Source of the DNA: a virus
Reading direction: 5' to 3' (one strand)
DNA length: 64,000 nt
Virus record (IMG/VR): IMGVR_UViG_3300010399_000006
Location: 1-64,000 of that record
Below are positions 8,095-16,056 of this stretch, piece by piece. The translations under genes were made by a program, and so were the position numbers. Position 1 is the first letter of the stretch. Each line of letters starts with the position of its first letter. The notes below the pieces were generated by a model. That model made no database searches. It was not told where the DNA came from and worked only from the letters and a program-made list of their open reading frames with translations.

Positions 8095-11080
8095 AGGCGA
8101 GGGTCCGAAGTCAGCACGGGTGATGCTCATCGGCGAAGCGAGCGGCGCCGCAGAGGATGAGAGGGGGCGCCCGTTCGTCGGAAAATCCGGAAAAGAACTT
8201 ACACGCTATTTGGAGAAGGCGAGTAAGATCAAACGTTCGTCGGTATATATCACCAATCTGGTGAAAGAACGCCCGCAGACGAAGAAGGTTGGCGGGAACA
8301 ACGCACCCACCACCGACGATATCAAGAGAGACGAACCGGAACTCATACAGGAGATCATCAATGTTAAGCCGACGTTCGTGGTTGCAGTTGGTAGGTACTC
8401 TGCTCGGTGGCTGCTTGGGTCTGATGCGTCGATCGAGAGCTGCCACGGGTTCGCCTTCCCCATCGGCGAGGAGTGCCGCAAGAGACTTCTATCAAGTATG
8501 GCTCAAAGTGTGCCCAGACCACGGGCCGGGTTGCCATCTGATGTACACCACTCTGGGTCTTCACGACACCGTTCGTCTCGGAGAGGTACACACACCGGCC
8601 AAGCCGTTCAACCATCATCTATTTCCGTTCATGAAATTCAGTCAGTTGACGGGAAAGAATCTGGATGGCTTGATCGACTCCACGTCATCGTCGTAACCCA
8701 TCCAGCAGCCGGACTTCACCAATCCGGCACCCAGCCTCAGATTAACGTTGACTTTATCCGCCTCGGTCAGTACGTCCGTGGAGAACTCGATCCCACTCCA
8801 CCGATCGACCAGTTCCCCGATCCCGACTACTACGAAATTCGTCAGCCAATACCACAACTATCTCCCCGCGACGTAGCAGTAGATACCGAATCCCGATTGG
8901 ATGGTAGTCATATTTGGGGCGGCAGCTACTCCTTCCATCCAGGTAGCGGCGCTGTGATCAGAGCGGCCAATCGCCGTCTGTTACCATCGTTCAGAGATCT
9001 GCTCTTCACCCACCGCATTGGTCTGCACAACGCCCCCCACGATCTACGAGTCATAGCCAAGTGGTTGGGCCTATCTATCTACGATCTGTGCAGTCAGATG
9101 CGGTTCGAATGCACCATGCAGATGGCGTTCGTCTACCGGCTGCTGCCGTTGGCGCTGAAGTCGATCGGCAAGCGATTCTTCGGCATGCCCACCAGAGATT
9201 ACCGGGAGGTAGTGGGTCCGGCGGATCAGCAACTAGCAGTGGAGTATCTACTGAAGGTACTCGACAACCAATGTGTGGTGTGTGGGGGAGTTGGTCAACT
9301 AGTTGACGATACCCGCAAGCATAAGACCAGTGGGAAGTTGCTGGAACCCAAAGCAGTACCGTGTTCTGAATGCGGGGGTGACGGTACTGGTTGGGATGCG
9401 CCTGAAGAGCAACTGAAATGGGACAACAAAAAGAAGCGCATGACGATCAGTCGTGGGCAACGGATGGGGACCAGAGTTCGGAAGGCACTGGAGAGAGTAG
9501 ATACGCTGGAGCTGGAGGGCGGTGCAGATAGTGCGGTTGATCAGTACTCTCAACAGGAGATCGACGAAGGTGACGACAAGCCGCCAGCAGGATTGCAGAA
9601 GTGGTGGAGATCGCAGATGAAGTATGAGTTCCGGTTGCAGGCAGAGGAGCAACTGGGACAGATACCAGAAGCCACGTTGCATGATATCGATCAGTCCGTA
9701 GCTATTGAATATAGTGCTTGTGACTCCGACATGACCGTACGGTTCTGGCCCTACGTAGAAAAGTTGGTCAAGGACGAAGGACTCTGGTCAGTCTACGAAG
9801 TTGATCGCGACGCCATGCCGATGTTCTGTCAGATGATGGAGGTCGGTTGGAAGATTGACGTACCGTACCTGAAGGAGCTATCGAACCAACTCAGTAACCA
9901 GATGGATGTCAAGCTGTACGAACTGGAGCAACTGGTAGGTCACTACGTCAGTCCGAGCAGCTACACTCAGGTTGGAGATCTGTTGTTCGGAGAACTAGGG
10001 ATGGAGCCGCTGTACATCACCGATAGCGGTGCTCCATCTACCAAGGACGATGTACTTAGCGATCTGAAACTCCAAGCAGCGAAGCTGATGGACGAGAGCG
10101 AGCAGCACCGTACTCAGTTTCGGTCGATCGAACTGATTCAAGATCATCGCGAACTATCGAAACTGAAAAGTACGTACACCATCAAACTGCCTAGGATGGT
10201 GGACGACTCCGACAGAGTACATACCGAACTCAAACAGGCAGTGACGGAGAGTCGTAGACCGGCCAGCAGGAATCCAAATCTTGCCAACGTGCCAACTAGA
10301 TCCGATAACGGACGACTGGTCAAGTACGCGTTCACTTGCGATCCGGATCACGTCCTCGTGGAAGCGGATTTTTCCCAGGCGGAGTTCAAGGTTCTGGCGC
10401 ACGAATCCGGTGAGAAGTCACTCATCAACGCCATCAACGACGGTCTCGATCCGCACGCGCTGACGACCAGTAAGATCTTCGGCATACCCCTGAAGAAGGT
10501 CGATAAGAACAGTTGGCAGCGCCGGGTCAGCAAGATGGTGTCGTTCTTGATTCTCTACGGTGGATCGGCAGTGCTGCTCAAAGCCAAGCTGAAGACCGAA
10601 GCGCAGATGGATGTGCCGGTAGAGGACTGCCAAAAGTGGATCGACGACTACACGTCCGCCAAGGGGTACGCGGCGATCGGAGAGTACATACAGGATTCGA
10701 TCGCGATGGCGAGAAGGTACGGTTACGTCGCCGACTCGTGGGGCCATCGCCGGTACCTACCTGGGGTGTACTCCGAGCTGTACGGGGTGCGAGCCGAAGC
10801 GGAACGGATCGCGGTCAACCATCGGATTCAGTCGTACGTCTCGGGAGTGATCAAACAGGCGATGATTACTCTTTGGAACGACTCCCTGCCGAGGTTTCGG
10901 AAGCGGGCGTACTGCGAACCCCTCATGCAAATCTACGACAGTTTAGTGACCGAAGTCCATAAATCCATAGCCGAGGAGTGGAGAGATGAGATGGTGCGGG
11001 TGATGTCGAACGTGGTCAAGCTGAAGGTACCTCTGACGGCGGAGGGGAAGATCGGCACCCGGTGGTCGGAACTGGAGTAA
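8084..11080 (+). CDS. Uracil-DNA glycosylase-like domain fused to family A DNA polymerase
   Basis: 998 residues, the main replicative polymerase. Residues 1-240 resemble a family 4/5 uracil-DNA glycosylase: VMLIGEASGAAEDERGRPFVGKSGKEL near the start and VVTHPAAGLH near 205. A proofreading exonuclease follows (VDTES about 265, LHNAPHDLRVI about 310, YSACDSDMTV near 545), with a DnaJ-like double zinc knuckle (CVVCGGVG ... CSECGGDG, about 396-440) inserted. Polymerase motif A is EADFSQAEFKVLAH (about 760), motif B RRVSKMVSFLILYGG (about 815) and motif C IYDSLVTE (about 950). Between about 8475 and 8685 the long frame becomes Ser/Arg/His-rich, while the +1 frame reads like genuine protein, so a pair of compensating frameshifts probably lies in the glycosylase domain. 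Glycosylase activity is uncertain. Confidence 0.9.
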   Translation: MRVRGEGPKSARVMLIGEASGAAEDERGRPFVGKSGKELTRYLEKASKIKRSSVYITNLVKERPQTKKVGGNNAPTTDDIKRDEPELIQEIINVKPTFVVAVGRYSARWLLGSDASIESCHGFAFPIGEECRKRLLSSMAQSVPRPRAGLPSDVHHSGSSRHRSSRRGTHTGQAVQPSSISVHEIQSVDGKESGWLDRLHVIVVTHPAAGLHQSGTQPQINVDFIRLGQYVRGELDPTPPIDQFPDPDYYEIRQPIPQLSPRDVAVDTESRLDGSHIWGGSYSFHPGSGAVIRAANRRLLPSFRDLLFTHRIGLHNAPHDLRVIAKWLGLSIYDLCSQMRFECTMQMAFVYRLLPLALKSIGKRFFGMPTRDYREVVGPADQQLAVEYLLKVLDNQCVVCGGVGQLVDDTRKHKTSGKLLEPKAVPCSECGGDGTGWDAPEEQLKWDNKKKRMTISRGQRMGTRVRKALERVDTLELEGGADSAVDQYSQQEIDEGDDKPPAGLQKWWRSQMKYEFRLQAEEQLGQIPEATLHDIDQSVAIEYSACDSDMTVRFWPYVEKLVKDEGLWSVYEVDRDAMPMFCQMMEVGWKIDVPYLKELSNQLSNQMDVKLYELEQLVGHYVSPSSYTQVGDLLFGELGMEPLYITDSGAPSTKDDVLSDLKLQAAKLMDESEQHRTQFRSIELIQDHRELSKLKSTYTIKLPRMVDDSDRVHTELKQAVTESRRPASRNPNLANVPTRSDNGRLVKYAFTCDPDHVLVEADFSQAEFKVLAHESGEKSLINAINDGLDPHALTTSKIFGIPLKKVDKNSWQRRVSKMVSFLILYGGSAVLLKAKLKTEAQMDVPVEDCQKWIDDYTSAKGYAAIGEYIQDSIAMARRYGYVADSWGHRRYLPGVYSELYGVRAEAERIAVNHRIQSYVSGVIKQAMITLWNDSLPRFRKRAYCEPLMQIYDSLVTEVHKSIAEEWRDEMVRVMSNVVKLKVPLTAEGKIGTRWSELE

Positions 11081-11089
11081 AATTGGTGG

Positions 11090-11125
11090 TTGACAGCACG
11101 TCAGGTTGGATGTATGGTATATACC
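11090..11125 (+). promoter_or_regulatory. Leaderless promoter with palindromic operator-like site
   Basis: TTGACA (11090-11095), a 17-bp spacer and TATGGT (11113-11118), with ATG at 11129. Transcription should start within a few bases of the ATG, leaving no room for a ribosome site. GGTATATACC (11116-11125), a perfect palindrome, overlaps the -10 box and start site and would block polymerase if bound. Confidence 0.65.
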
Positions 11126-11128
11126 AAC

Positions 11129-11302
11129 ATGCGAACTGACACGATAACTAGAATCAAAGCCATGCTGGAACAGGTACTCGACGGGGAGATCAAGAGGGCA
11201 GAAATCGATCTGGTCGGTCAGGGCAAGATTACTGTCTACCGTGCTGGAACTGTGGTACGTATCGATCTCCTGCCGGATGCCGATAACCCCGATATGTCGT
11301 GA
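11129..11302 (+). CDS. Small protein from a leaderless message
   Basis: 57 residues, beginning MRTDTITRIKAMLEQVLDG and continuing with an alternating beta pattern (KITVYRAGTVVRIDLL). The frame extends upstream to a TTG, but that codon is the -35 box, so ATG at 11129 is the start. No ribosome site precedes it and the promoter places +1 almost on the ATG. No family recognised. Having its own strong promoter just after the polymerase gene suggests a regulatory or early role. Confidence 0.6.
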   Translation: MRTDTITRIKAMLEQVLDGEIKRAEIDLVGQGKITVYRAGTVVRIDLLPDADNPDMS

Positions 11303-11311
11303 GGTGAAGGA

Positions 11312-11451
11312 GTTGATCTTTGAGTGTTCGTGATTGCAGCGGATTCCATCGAGGCCGCAAGAGACCACTACCGTTGATGGGCGAGCTGTACCCGATGATG
11401 GCGAACCCGTAGGTGTTGCGCGTATGCAGTCACGAACATCGAGAGATCAAC
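11312..11451 (+). ncRNA. Structured RNA element closed by a 26-bp imperfect stem
   Basis: Bases 11312-11337 pair with 11426-11451, 26 positions of which about 21 are Watson-Crick and two G-U, with a small internal loop. The enclosed 88 nt hold at least one further hairpin (GCGG, 3-nt bulge, CC with GGCCGC, 11339-11358). The 3' strand ends 4 nt before the GGAGG ribosome site of the gene at 11463. It could be a cis-acting regulator of that gene or an independent small RNA. No known riboswitch core is recognised. Confidence 0.55.
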
Positions 11452-11462
11452 ACGGAGGCTGA

Positions 11463-11699
11463 ATGACGTTTAGAGTAGTTACCAAGGGTGCCTGCGATCG
11501 GTGTGGACTCGCCGATGAACGCGATGGGGCGGAGTACGGTATACCGCCCAAGGGTTGGTCAGAAATTACGATCAACACCCGGAGTCGTGGGCGTGAGGAC
11601 TCTGGCTGGACCAACTCCAAATCAACTAGATACCTGACTTGTCCTAGCTGTACTGATGCCGTCAAAGAAGTAGTTACCGCTACTGGAGACCAAACCTGA
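11463..11699 (+). CDS. Zinc-ribbon small protein
   Basis: 78 residues with two cysteine pairs, CDRC near residue 11 and CPSC near 60, separated by about 45 residues, a likely zinc ribbon. GGAGG lies 5 nt before the ATG. The stop overlaps the next ATG by one base. Function unknown; such proteins in phages often bind host polymerase or nucleic acid. Confidence 0.75.
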   Translation: MTFRVVTKGACDRCGLADERDGAEYGIPPKGWSEITINTRSRGREDSGWTNSKSTRYLTCPSCTDAVKEVVTATGDQT

Positions 11700-12127
11700 T
11701 GCCAACCGTACAAGTACCTCTCCAACCGTACACCGCGATCACCAAGCTCGCTAAGAGCAAGCGGTTCAAAGAACTCGCTGCCGAGAAGATCTCCCTCAAA
11801 CAGCAACGCGAGAGGGTCGCCGCGCGGGAAGAGGAAGTCAACGCCGAACTCTATCTGGTGATGGACAAGGACATCGACGACGACGACACCAAATCAGTGG
11901 AGTTCGAGGGCTACATGCTGACGAAGATCGACGCCGGTACCACCAGCAAGTTCAGCAAAACCGATCTGATGAAGAGACCCATTCGCTGCACCGGCTGCGC
12001 TGAGTGCAAAAAGAAGAAGGTAACGCTGTTCGTCACGGCGGTAGACATCGAGGCATGTACTACCGAGGGGAGCAGGAAACCCACGGTGAGTGCTGAGAAG
12101 ATCGATAAGGACAAAAAGAAGAAATGA
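11699..12127 (+). CDS. Coiled-coil protein with CxxCxxC cluster and lysine tail
   Basis: 142 residues. Residues 15-55 are a charged helix (KLAKSKRFKELAAEKISLKQ, then EREE-type repeats) likely to form a coiled coil. An acidic DIDDDDTKS follows, then CTGCAEC around 98-104, a possible metal site, and a run of lysines at the C-terminus (DKDKKKK). Starts 1 nt inside the previous stop and overlaps the next gene by 4 nt. Not recognised. Confidence 0.75.
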   Translation: MPTVQVPLQPYTAITKLAKSKRFKELAAEKISLKQQRERVAAREEEVNAELYLVMDKDIDDDDTKSVEFEGYMLTKIDAGTTSKFSKTDLMKRPIRCTGCAECKKKKVTLFVTAVDIEACTTEGSRKPTVSAEKIDKDKKKK

Positions 12128-12372
12128 CTTTCGCCGCCACTGATACCTCAGCGGTATGTACCGCCCAACCGTGCATGCACTACGGCGAGGAGCAGCGTCA
12201 CGATCGCCAGCACCAACTCCGTGAGCACTGCACGGTACCGGTGGTGATGTGCAGCAAGTGTCAAGTGGTACCGGTGGGGAGATCGGAAGAAGAGTTGCTT
12301 GGTGGTGGATGGATTAGAGTTAGTGATCAGAGTGGAATCAGTTATCGGTGCGGTACTTGTGGGGTAGCATGA
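12124..12372 (+). CDS. Cys/His-rich small protein
   Basis: 82 residues with C-x4-C, CSKC and CGTC pairs plus several histidines (HDRQHQLREH), probably binding one or two zinc ions. ATGA overlap upstream and downstream. Unknown function. Confidence 0.7.
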   Translation: MTFAATDTSAVCTAQPCMHYGEEQRHDRQHQLREHCTVPVVMCSKCQVVPVGRSEEELLGGGWIRVSDQSGISYRCGTCGVA

Positions 12373-12656
12373 TGGTGATGGAGATGGGAATGGAGCCGCG
12401 TTGCCGGAATTGCTGGCGACCGTACGCGATGCATACGGAGGGGCAGGATAAGCACGGCGGATGGCACATGTGGTGCCCCGACTGTCAGGACGAGTACGAG
12501 CCCGACGAATCGCCCGAAGCGCGCGTTCACGCAGCAGCGGATGAGTGGATTGAACTCTGTCGAAGGCGAGGGTATGCGCCGGAAAGCGAAGTGTCGGAAG
12601 TTGAGCGACGGTTCGTGGCCGCTCTGCTAGCAATCGAGAAAGCAGCCAACGAGTGA
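12369..12656 (+). CDS. Zinc-binding small protein
   Basis: 95 residues. CRNC near residue 11 and CPDC near 36 make a likely zinc knuckle, followed by an acidic segment and a long helix (RVHAAADEWIELCRRR ... RRFVAALLAIEKAA). ATG at 12369 overlaps the previous stop as ATGA and is preferred over the GTG at 12348. A long open frame on the opposite strand here is Pro/Arg-rich and is rejected. Confidence 0.7.
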   Translation: MMVMEMGMEPRCRNCWRPYAMHTEGQDKHGGWHMWCPDCQDEYEPDESPEARVHAAADEWIELCRRRGYAPESEVSEVERRFVAALLAIEKAANE

Positions 12657-12662
12657 CAGCTT

Positions 12663-12679
12663 CGGCGGAACACCCGCCG
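12663..12679 (+). other. GC-rich hairpin before ribosome site
   Basis: CGGCGG (12663-12668) pairs with CCGCCG (12674-12679) around a 5-nt loop, just before AAAGGAGGAGG. No T tract follows, so it is more likely a message-stabilising or translation-tuning hairpin than a terminator. Confidence 0.45.
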
Positions 12680-12696
12680 CGAAAGGAGGAGGGAAG

Positions 12697-13080
12697 TTGA
12701 AGCCATATCCCTATCGGCCTAGCGTCGTGCAGAACCGGAAGTTGGTAGGCTTCATGGCCTTCAACCACGCTACCGGCGCGATGAAACTCTGCGACGGATA
12801 CAGCCCGTGGCTCAAGGGGATGAAGCGACAAATCTTTGCGGGTGCCGGTGCCGACAAAGAGGCCACCGTTTTCAAGGACCCGTCGTCGGCGTTGCTTTGG
12901 ATCAGGAGGACGATTCAACAGGGACGGACCGAATGGAAGCGACGTTGCCGAGAAGACGGTACGGCAACGCGCTGGCAGGATTCCGACTGGAAATGGTTGC
13001 ATCGCGAGACGTGGTCTGTTATTCGGGTCTTCGTCGCGCTCAACTCCGAACACCAACCGAACCGAAAAGGAGCCCCATGA
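12697..13080 (+). CDS. Small phage protein, TTG start
   Basis: 127 residues, TTG start placed by a very strong AAAGGAGGAGG site 6 nt upstream. Begins MKPYPYRPSVVQNRKLVGFMAF and contains GAGADKEATVF, a Trp-rich helix (WIRRTIQQGRTEWKRRC) and DSDWKWLHRETW. No family recognised. Its stop overlaps the ATG of the lipoprotein gene. Confidence 0.7.
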   Translation: MKPYPYRPSVVQNRKLVGFMAFNHATGAMKLCDGYSPWLKGMKRQIFAGAGADKEATVFKDPSSALLWIRRTIQQGRTEWKRRCREDGTATRWQDSDWKWLHRETWSVIRVFVALNSEHQPNRKGAP

Positions 13081-13565
13081 AACGAAGAATCGTCCCCCTG
13101 TTTCTCATCGCAGTTCTCACCACCGGTTGCGGCACGATGGGCAATATCTTCCGCCGTTCCGGCACCGCTACTGACGCGAAGACAGCATCACTCCAAGCCC
13201 TGTCCACCACAACGCGTACGGCGAAGCTACTGGTGACGGCAGCGGCAGCTCTCGCCGATGCCGGGGTGATCACCGAGCCCCAGTGGCGTAAGATCGCCGC
13301 AGCGTCAGTGAACGCTGGCAATGCCCTCCAGGCGTGGCACGATGCGCTTCAGGCCAACAAAGACGCGACCGAGTACGTGGCTGTCGTGGGGCAGGCGCTA
13401 GCTGTGCTGGAAGCGCTGATGCCCGAGCCGTCCGGTAAACGGTCGAGTCCAGCAGCGTCAGTTGCACCGGAGACGTTCACTCCCGGCATGCCGGTCTCAC
13501 TCACTGAGTTGTCGTCTGCAATCTTCCAACTCTCCCATCCATCACTTTTGCGCCGCGCCGCGTAA
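13077..13565 (+). CDS. Lipoprotein
   Basis: 162 residues. MKRRIVPLFLIAVLTTGCGT is a signal peptide with lipobox LTTGC, so the mature protein starts at Cys18 and should be lipid-anchored in a Gram-negative envelope. The rest is helical and alanine-rich (TTTRTAKLLVTAAAALADAG ... ALAVLEALMPE). ATG is chosen because a longer frame upstream would remove the signal; it overlaps the previous stop as ATGA. Possible roles are outer-membrane spanin or superinfection exclusion. It is 7 kb from the endolysin, which weakens the spanin idea. Confidence 0.75.
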   Translation: MKRRIVPLFLIAVLTTGCGTMGNIFRRSGTATDAKTASLQALSTTTRTAKLLVTAAAALADAGVITEPQWRKIAAASVNAGNALQAWHDALQANKDATEYVAVVGQALAVLEALMPEPSGKRSSPAASVAPETFTPGMPVSLTELSSAIFQLSHPSLLRRAA

Positions 13566-13589
13566 CCAGAAAGCGCGAGGAGGACACTG

Positions 13590-13817
13590 ATGCCCGCACT
13601 GCTCCAATTCCTGACCGTCATCCTTCCGCTGGTGCCGGAACTGACTTCGCAGTTCCGATCGGCGTTCGTCCAAGTGGGCGGCGACCCAGCGGATTTCGAC
13701 AAGATCCTTGCGGAGATCCAGACTGATATCGATGTACTGAAGAATCCCGATTCGCTACGGAAACGCAAGACAGCAACAAGGGCGACGGGGAAAAAGAAAA
13801 AGGCGGAGCAAGCGTGA
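13590..13817 (+). CDS. Small helical protein with lysine-rich tail
   Basis: 75 residues preceded by GCGAGGAGGAC. An N-terminal hydrophobic stretch (LLQFLTVILPLVPEL) may insert into or lie on the membrane. A helical middle and a basic tail (RKRKTATRATGKKKKAEQA) follow. Unknown function. Confidence 0.65.
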   Translation: MPALLQFLTVILPLVPELTSQFRSAFVQVGGDPADFDKILAEIQTDIDVLKNPDSLRKRKTATRATGKKKKAEQA

Positions 13818-13857
13818 ATCGACAGTATCAGACACCGTAGTTAGAGAGGAGATACCC

Positions 13858-14547
13858 ATGAAGGACGCGACAGACATCACAGTCATTCTCGATCGTAGCG
13901 GGTCGATGGATATGATCAAGGCAGACACTATCGGCGGGTTCAACCAGTTCCTTGCCGAGCAGCAGAAGGAACCCGGAGAGTGCTCACTGACACTCATCCA
14001 GTTCGACACGCAGAACGCTCAGGAGTACGTCTGCAACGCGGTCCCGATTGCCGACGTAAAGCCTCTGACGGAGTTGACGTTCGTACCGCGTGCTGGAACG
14101 CCGCTCTACGACGCTCTCGGTCAAGCGATCGTACGTACCGGAGAGAGGTACGCTGCGATGCCAGAAGATCAGCGACCGGAGAAGGTGCTGTTCATCATCA
14201 TCACCGATGGTGAGGAGAATTCCAGCAAAGAGTATGATCGCGCCAAGGTGTTCGCGATGGTCGGTGAACAGGAGAAGACGTATGGCTGGCACTTCATCTA
14301 CATCGGAGCCAATCAGGACGCTATGGCTGTTGGAGCGAGCGTCGGCGTTCGCGCAATGGCTTCCATGACGTACGCTCCAACGCCAGATGCGATTCACGCG
14401 ACCTACACCAGCCTGTCTGCCAACGTGAAGTCGGCGCGGATCGGTGCTCGGGCACAGATGGGAGCGAACCTCGGGTGGACTGACGAACAGCGGAAGAGGG
14501 CACGCGGTTCTGGCTCTGGATCTTCTAACAGGCCGAAGGGGCAATGA
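13858..14547 (+). CDS. von Willebrand factor A domain protein
   Basis: 229 residues. A complete metal-ion-dependent adhesion site is visible: DRSGSM (residues 12-17), threonine in PRAGTPLYDALG (about 80), and IITDGEENSS (about 118), giving the DxSxS...T...D set. Helix and strand alternation through residue 190 fits one VWA domain; the last 30 residues are Gly/Ser/Arg-rich. VWA proteins mediate metal-dependent protein-protein contact. Between two lipoprotein genes it may act at the host envelope or as a partner of another phage factor, but there is no signal peptide. Confidence 0.85.
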   Translation: MKDATDITVILDRSGSMDMIKADTIGGFNQFLAEQQKEPGECSLTLIQFDTQNAQEYVCNAVPIADVKPLTELTFVPRAGTPLYDALGQAIVRTGERYAAMPEDQRPEKVLFIIITDGEENSSKEYDRAKVFAMVGEQEKTYGWHFIYIGANQDAMAVGASVGVRAMASMTYAPTPDAIHATYTSLSANVKSARIGARAQMGANLGWTDEQRKRARGSGSGSSNRPKGQ

Positions 14548-14825
14548 CCGTGAAACGTGCACTAGTCTTCGCTGCCATCCTACTTCTCGTCACGTCGTGT
14601 GCGTCAGGCCCAACACCGCGCGATCTTGCCCAACTCACCTACTACCGCATGACCCACAAGGTGTTGGTGTTCGTGCCCGGCCCTGACGGTCTGGTGAGTT
14701 GCTGGGTGAGTGAGCGGAACATCCCGAAAGGTGCGGCGCAGTGCCAAGCGGATGCGTTCGCCGTGAAGTCGAAAGTACAATCGCAACCACAAACCCAAAC
14801 ATCAACGGGAGGAGCAGGACGATGA
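14544..14825 (+). CDS. Small lipoprotein
   Basis: 93 residues. MTVKRALVFAAILLLVTSCA is a signal peptide with lipobox LVTSC and Cys19 as the lipidation site. The mature part has a beta-like segment (HKVLVFVPGPDGLVSCWVS) and a Gln/Ser/Thr-rich tail. ATGA overlaps on both sides. With the lipoprotein at 13077 it makes two envelope proteins flanking the VWA gene. Confidence 0.75.
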   Translation: MTVKRALVFAAILLLVTSCASGPTPRDLAQLTYYRMTHKVLVFVPGPDGLVSCWVSERNIPKGAAQCQADAFAVKSKVQSQPQTQTSTGGAGR

Positions 14826-15307
14826 GCAACTTCGCAGAACTTAAACAGGCAATCGATCAACTGAAGGCAGAGGTGGGCGGACTGCGAGACGACGTGAATC
14901 AAGTCCTCGCAGCGGCAACTGGTGGCGGCTTGCTCGGCGTCGGCGAGCTGAATGCCGGAGCACTCAAGGTGGACGCCGACGCACAGACCATCTTCGCCAA
15001 GCGGTGGAACTCGGCGGCGGAAGCGGAGCGGGACCTCGATCCGATCAACGCCGCGACCGTGACCAACGGCGGCCAAGTCTACAACTGGGGTCCGGCCTTC
15101 AACGAAGGCGGCAAGTTCATGGCGTTCACCAACCCGTCCGCCGAGGCGACGAACTTCTTCTTCCAAGGCCCGCTGTACAAGGCGGCGGCGGCGAAGAAGG
15201 CGGCGCAGCCCGACACTCGACCGGCTGACGTGGACGTGGACGCGGGCAGTGCCGATCGTCAGCAGCGCGTGCAGTCGGCGACGGAGAAGGACGGGGAGCA
15301 ACCGTAG
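14822..15307 (+). CDS. Coiled-coil protein, function unknown
   Basis: 161 residues. Residues 3-32 are a coiled-coil helix (FAELKQAIDQLKAEVGGLRDDV). A Gly-rich and aromatic middle with NGGQVYNWGPAF and ATNFFFQGPLY follows, then an Ala/Lys and acidic tail. Begins in ATGA overlap with the lipoprotein. No family recognised. Confidence 0.7.
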   Translation: MSNFAELKQAIDQLKAEVGGLRDDVNQVLAAATGGGLLGVGELNAGALKVDADAQTIFAKRWNSAAEAERDLDPINAATVTNGGQVYNWGPAFNEGGKFMAFTNPSAEATNFFFQGPLYKAAAAKKAAQPDTRPADVDVDAGSADRQQRVQSATEKDGEQP

Positions 15308-15310
15308 CCA

Positions 15311-15442
15311 ATGGGCGCCTCCCGCATCGATTGCTGTACCGAATGCGGCTGCGAGATCCCTGAGTGGCAGACGTGCGGGTGCGAGCACAGCGAGGGCGGT
15401 GGGCAGCATCATCGAGAGTGTTGTAGGTGGAGGCAGCGATGA
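15311..15442 (+). CDS. Very small Cys-rich protein
   Basis: 43 residues with nine cysteines and two histidines (CCTECGC, CGCEH, CC), a dense metal-binding pattern. It starts 3 nt after the previous stop and overlaps the next ATG by 4 nt, which supports it as a real gene. Function unknown. Confidence 0.55.
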   Translation: MGASRIDCCTECGCEIPEWQTCGCEHSEGGGQHHRECCRWRQR

Positions 15443-15624
15443 CCAGATGGTCCGTGAACGAAGTCGGATGCCTGCCCGAAGAAGACGTGTGTAGCCTCCA
15501 TAGTCAGCCGTTGGTGTGCGATCACGGCTGTGATAGCGCCAAGCCTCACAAGTGCGGGCCTGAAATGGTAGAGGTAGGAAGTGACACACCGTACACGGTC
15601 GTAGAGTCTCAGTTGAAGAGGTAG
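15439..15624 (+). CDS. Small Cys/His-rich protein
   Basis: 61 residues, ATG in ATGA overlap with the preceding gene. Contains CSLHSQPLVCDHGCDS and HKC, a likely zinc site. The C-terminus (TPYTVVESQLKR) is polar. Unknown. Confidence 0.55.
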   Translation: MTRWSVNEVGCLPEEDVCSLHSQPLVCDHGCDSAKPHKCGPEMVEVGSDTPYTVVESQLKR

Positions 15625-15730
15625 ATCGAATGCCCGCCACTTAGTGTGTTGCGGACAGAGCAGTGGCCGGGGAGCACGGGAAAACTCAAATACCGATGCT
15701 CACCCGGCTGCTGCGATTTGAAGGGCGCAG

Positions 15731-15979
15731 ATGAAGAAATGTAGACCACGATGCTGGTTCACGGTGTACGGATGTCCGGGTGAGACAACTCCGTACTGCG
15801 TCCGGTGCGGTGCGAAGAATCCGCGCTGGCCCAAATTCCACTGTGCCTATAAGTACGAAAAGGGTGGCTACTACTGCCACCACTGGCTTTCTGCTCATTC
15901 GGACTTACTCGATCACAAGCCTGTGGCGCTGAATTTCGGCGTGGACCGCAGAAGCGAACGCGGTGCATGTCCAAGTTGA
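15731..15979 (+). CDS. Small zinc-binding protein
   Basis: 82 residues with C-x3-C, CVRC and CHH (KKCRPRCWF, YCVRCG, YYCHHW). The upstream sequence has AAGGGCGCAG as a modest ribosome site. Stands alone between short gaps of about 100 and 30 nt. Unknown function. Confidence 0.55.
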   Translation: MKKCRPRCWFTVYGCPGETTPYCVRCGAKNPRWPKFHCAYKYEKGGYYCHHWLSAHSDLLDHKPVALNFGVDRRSERGACPS

Positions 15980-16008
15980 GCGATTCAGGACGAAGGAGAT
16001 AGACGCAC

Positions 16009-16056
16009 ATGAAGCTATCTGAAGCAAGAGTCTTAGGAGTGCCGGTGGTATCGTGA
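16009..16056 (+). CDS. Possible 15-codon leader peptide
   Basis: MKLSEARVLGVPVVS, preceded by GAAGGAGATAG and ending in a GTGA overlap with the homing endonuclease start. It may only serve to couple translation of that gene. Short, so uncertain. Confidence 0.35.
   Translation: MKLSEARVLGVPVVS

Noticed and set aside
12148-13056. 302-residue leftward frame
   Set aside because: Pro/Arg/Ser-rich, antisense to well-formed coupled genes, no ribosome site.
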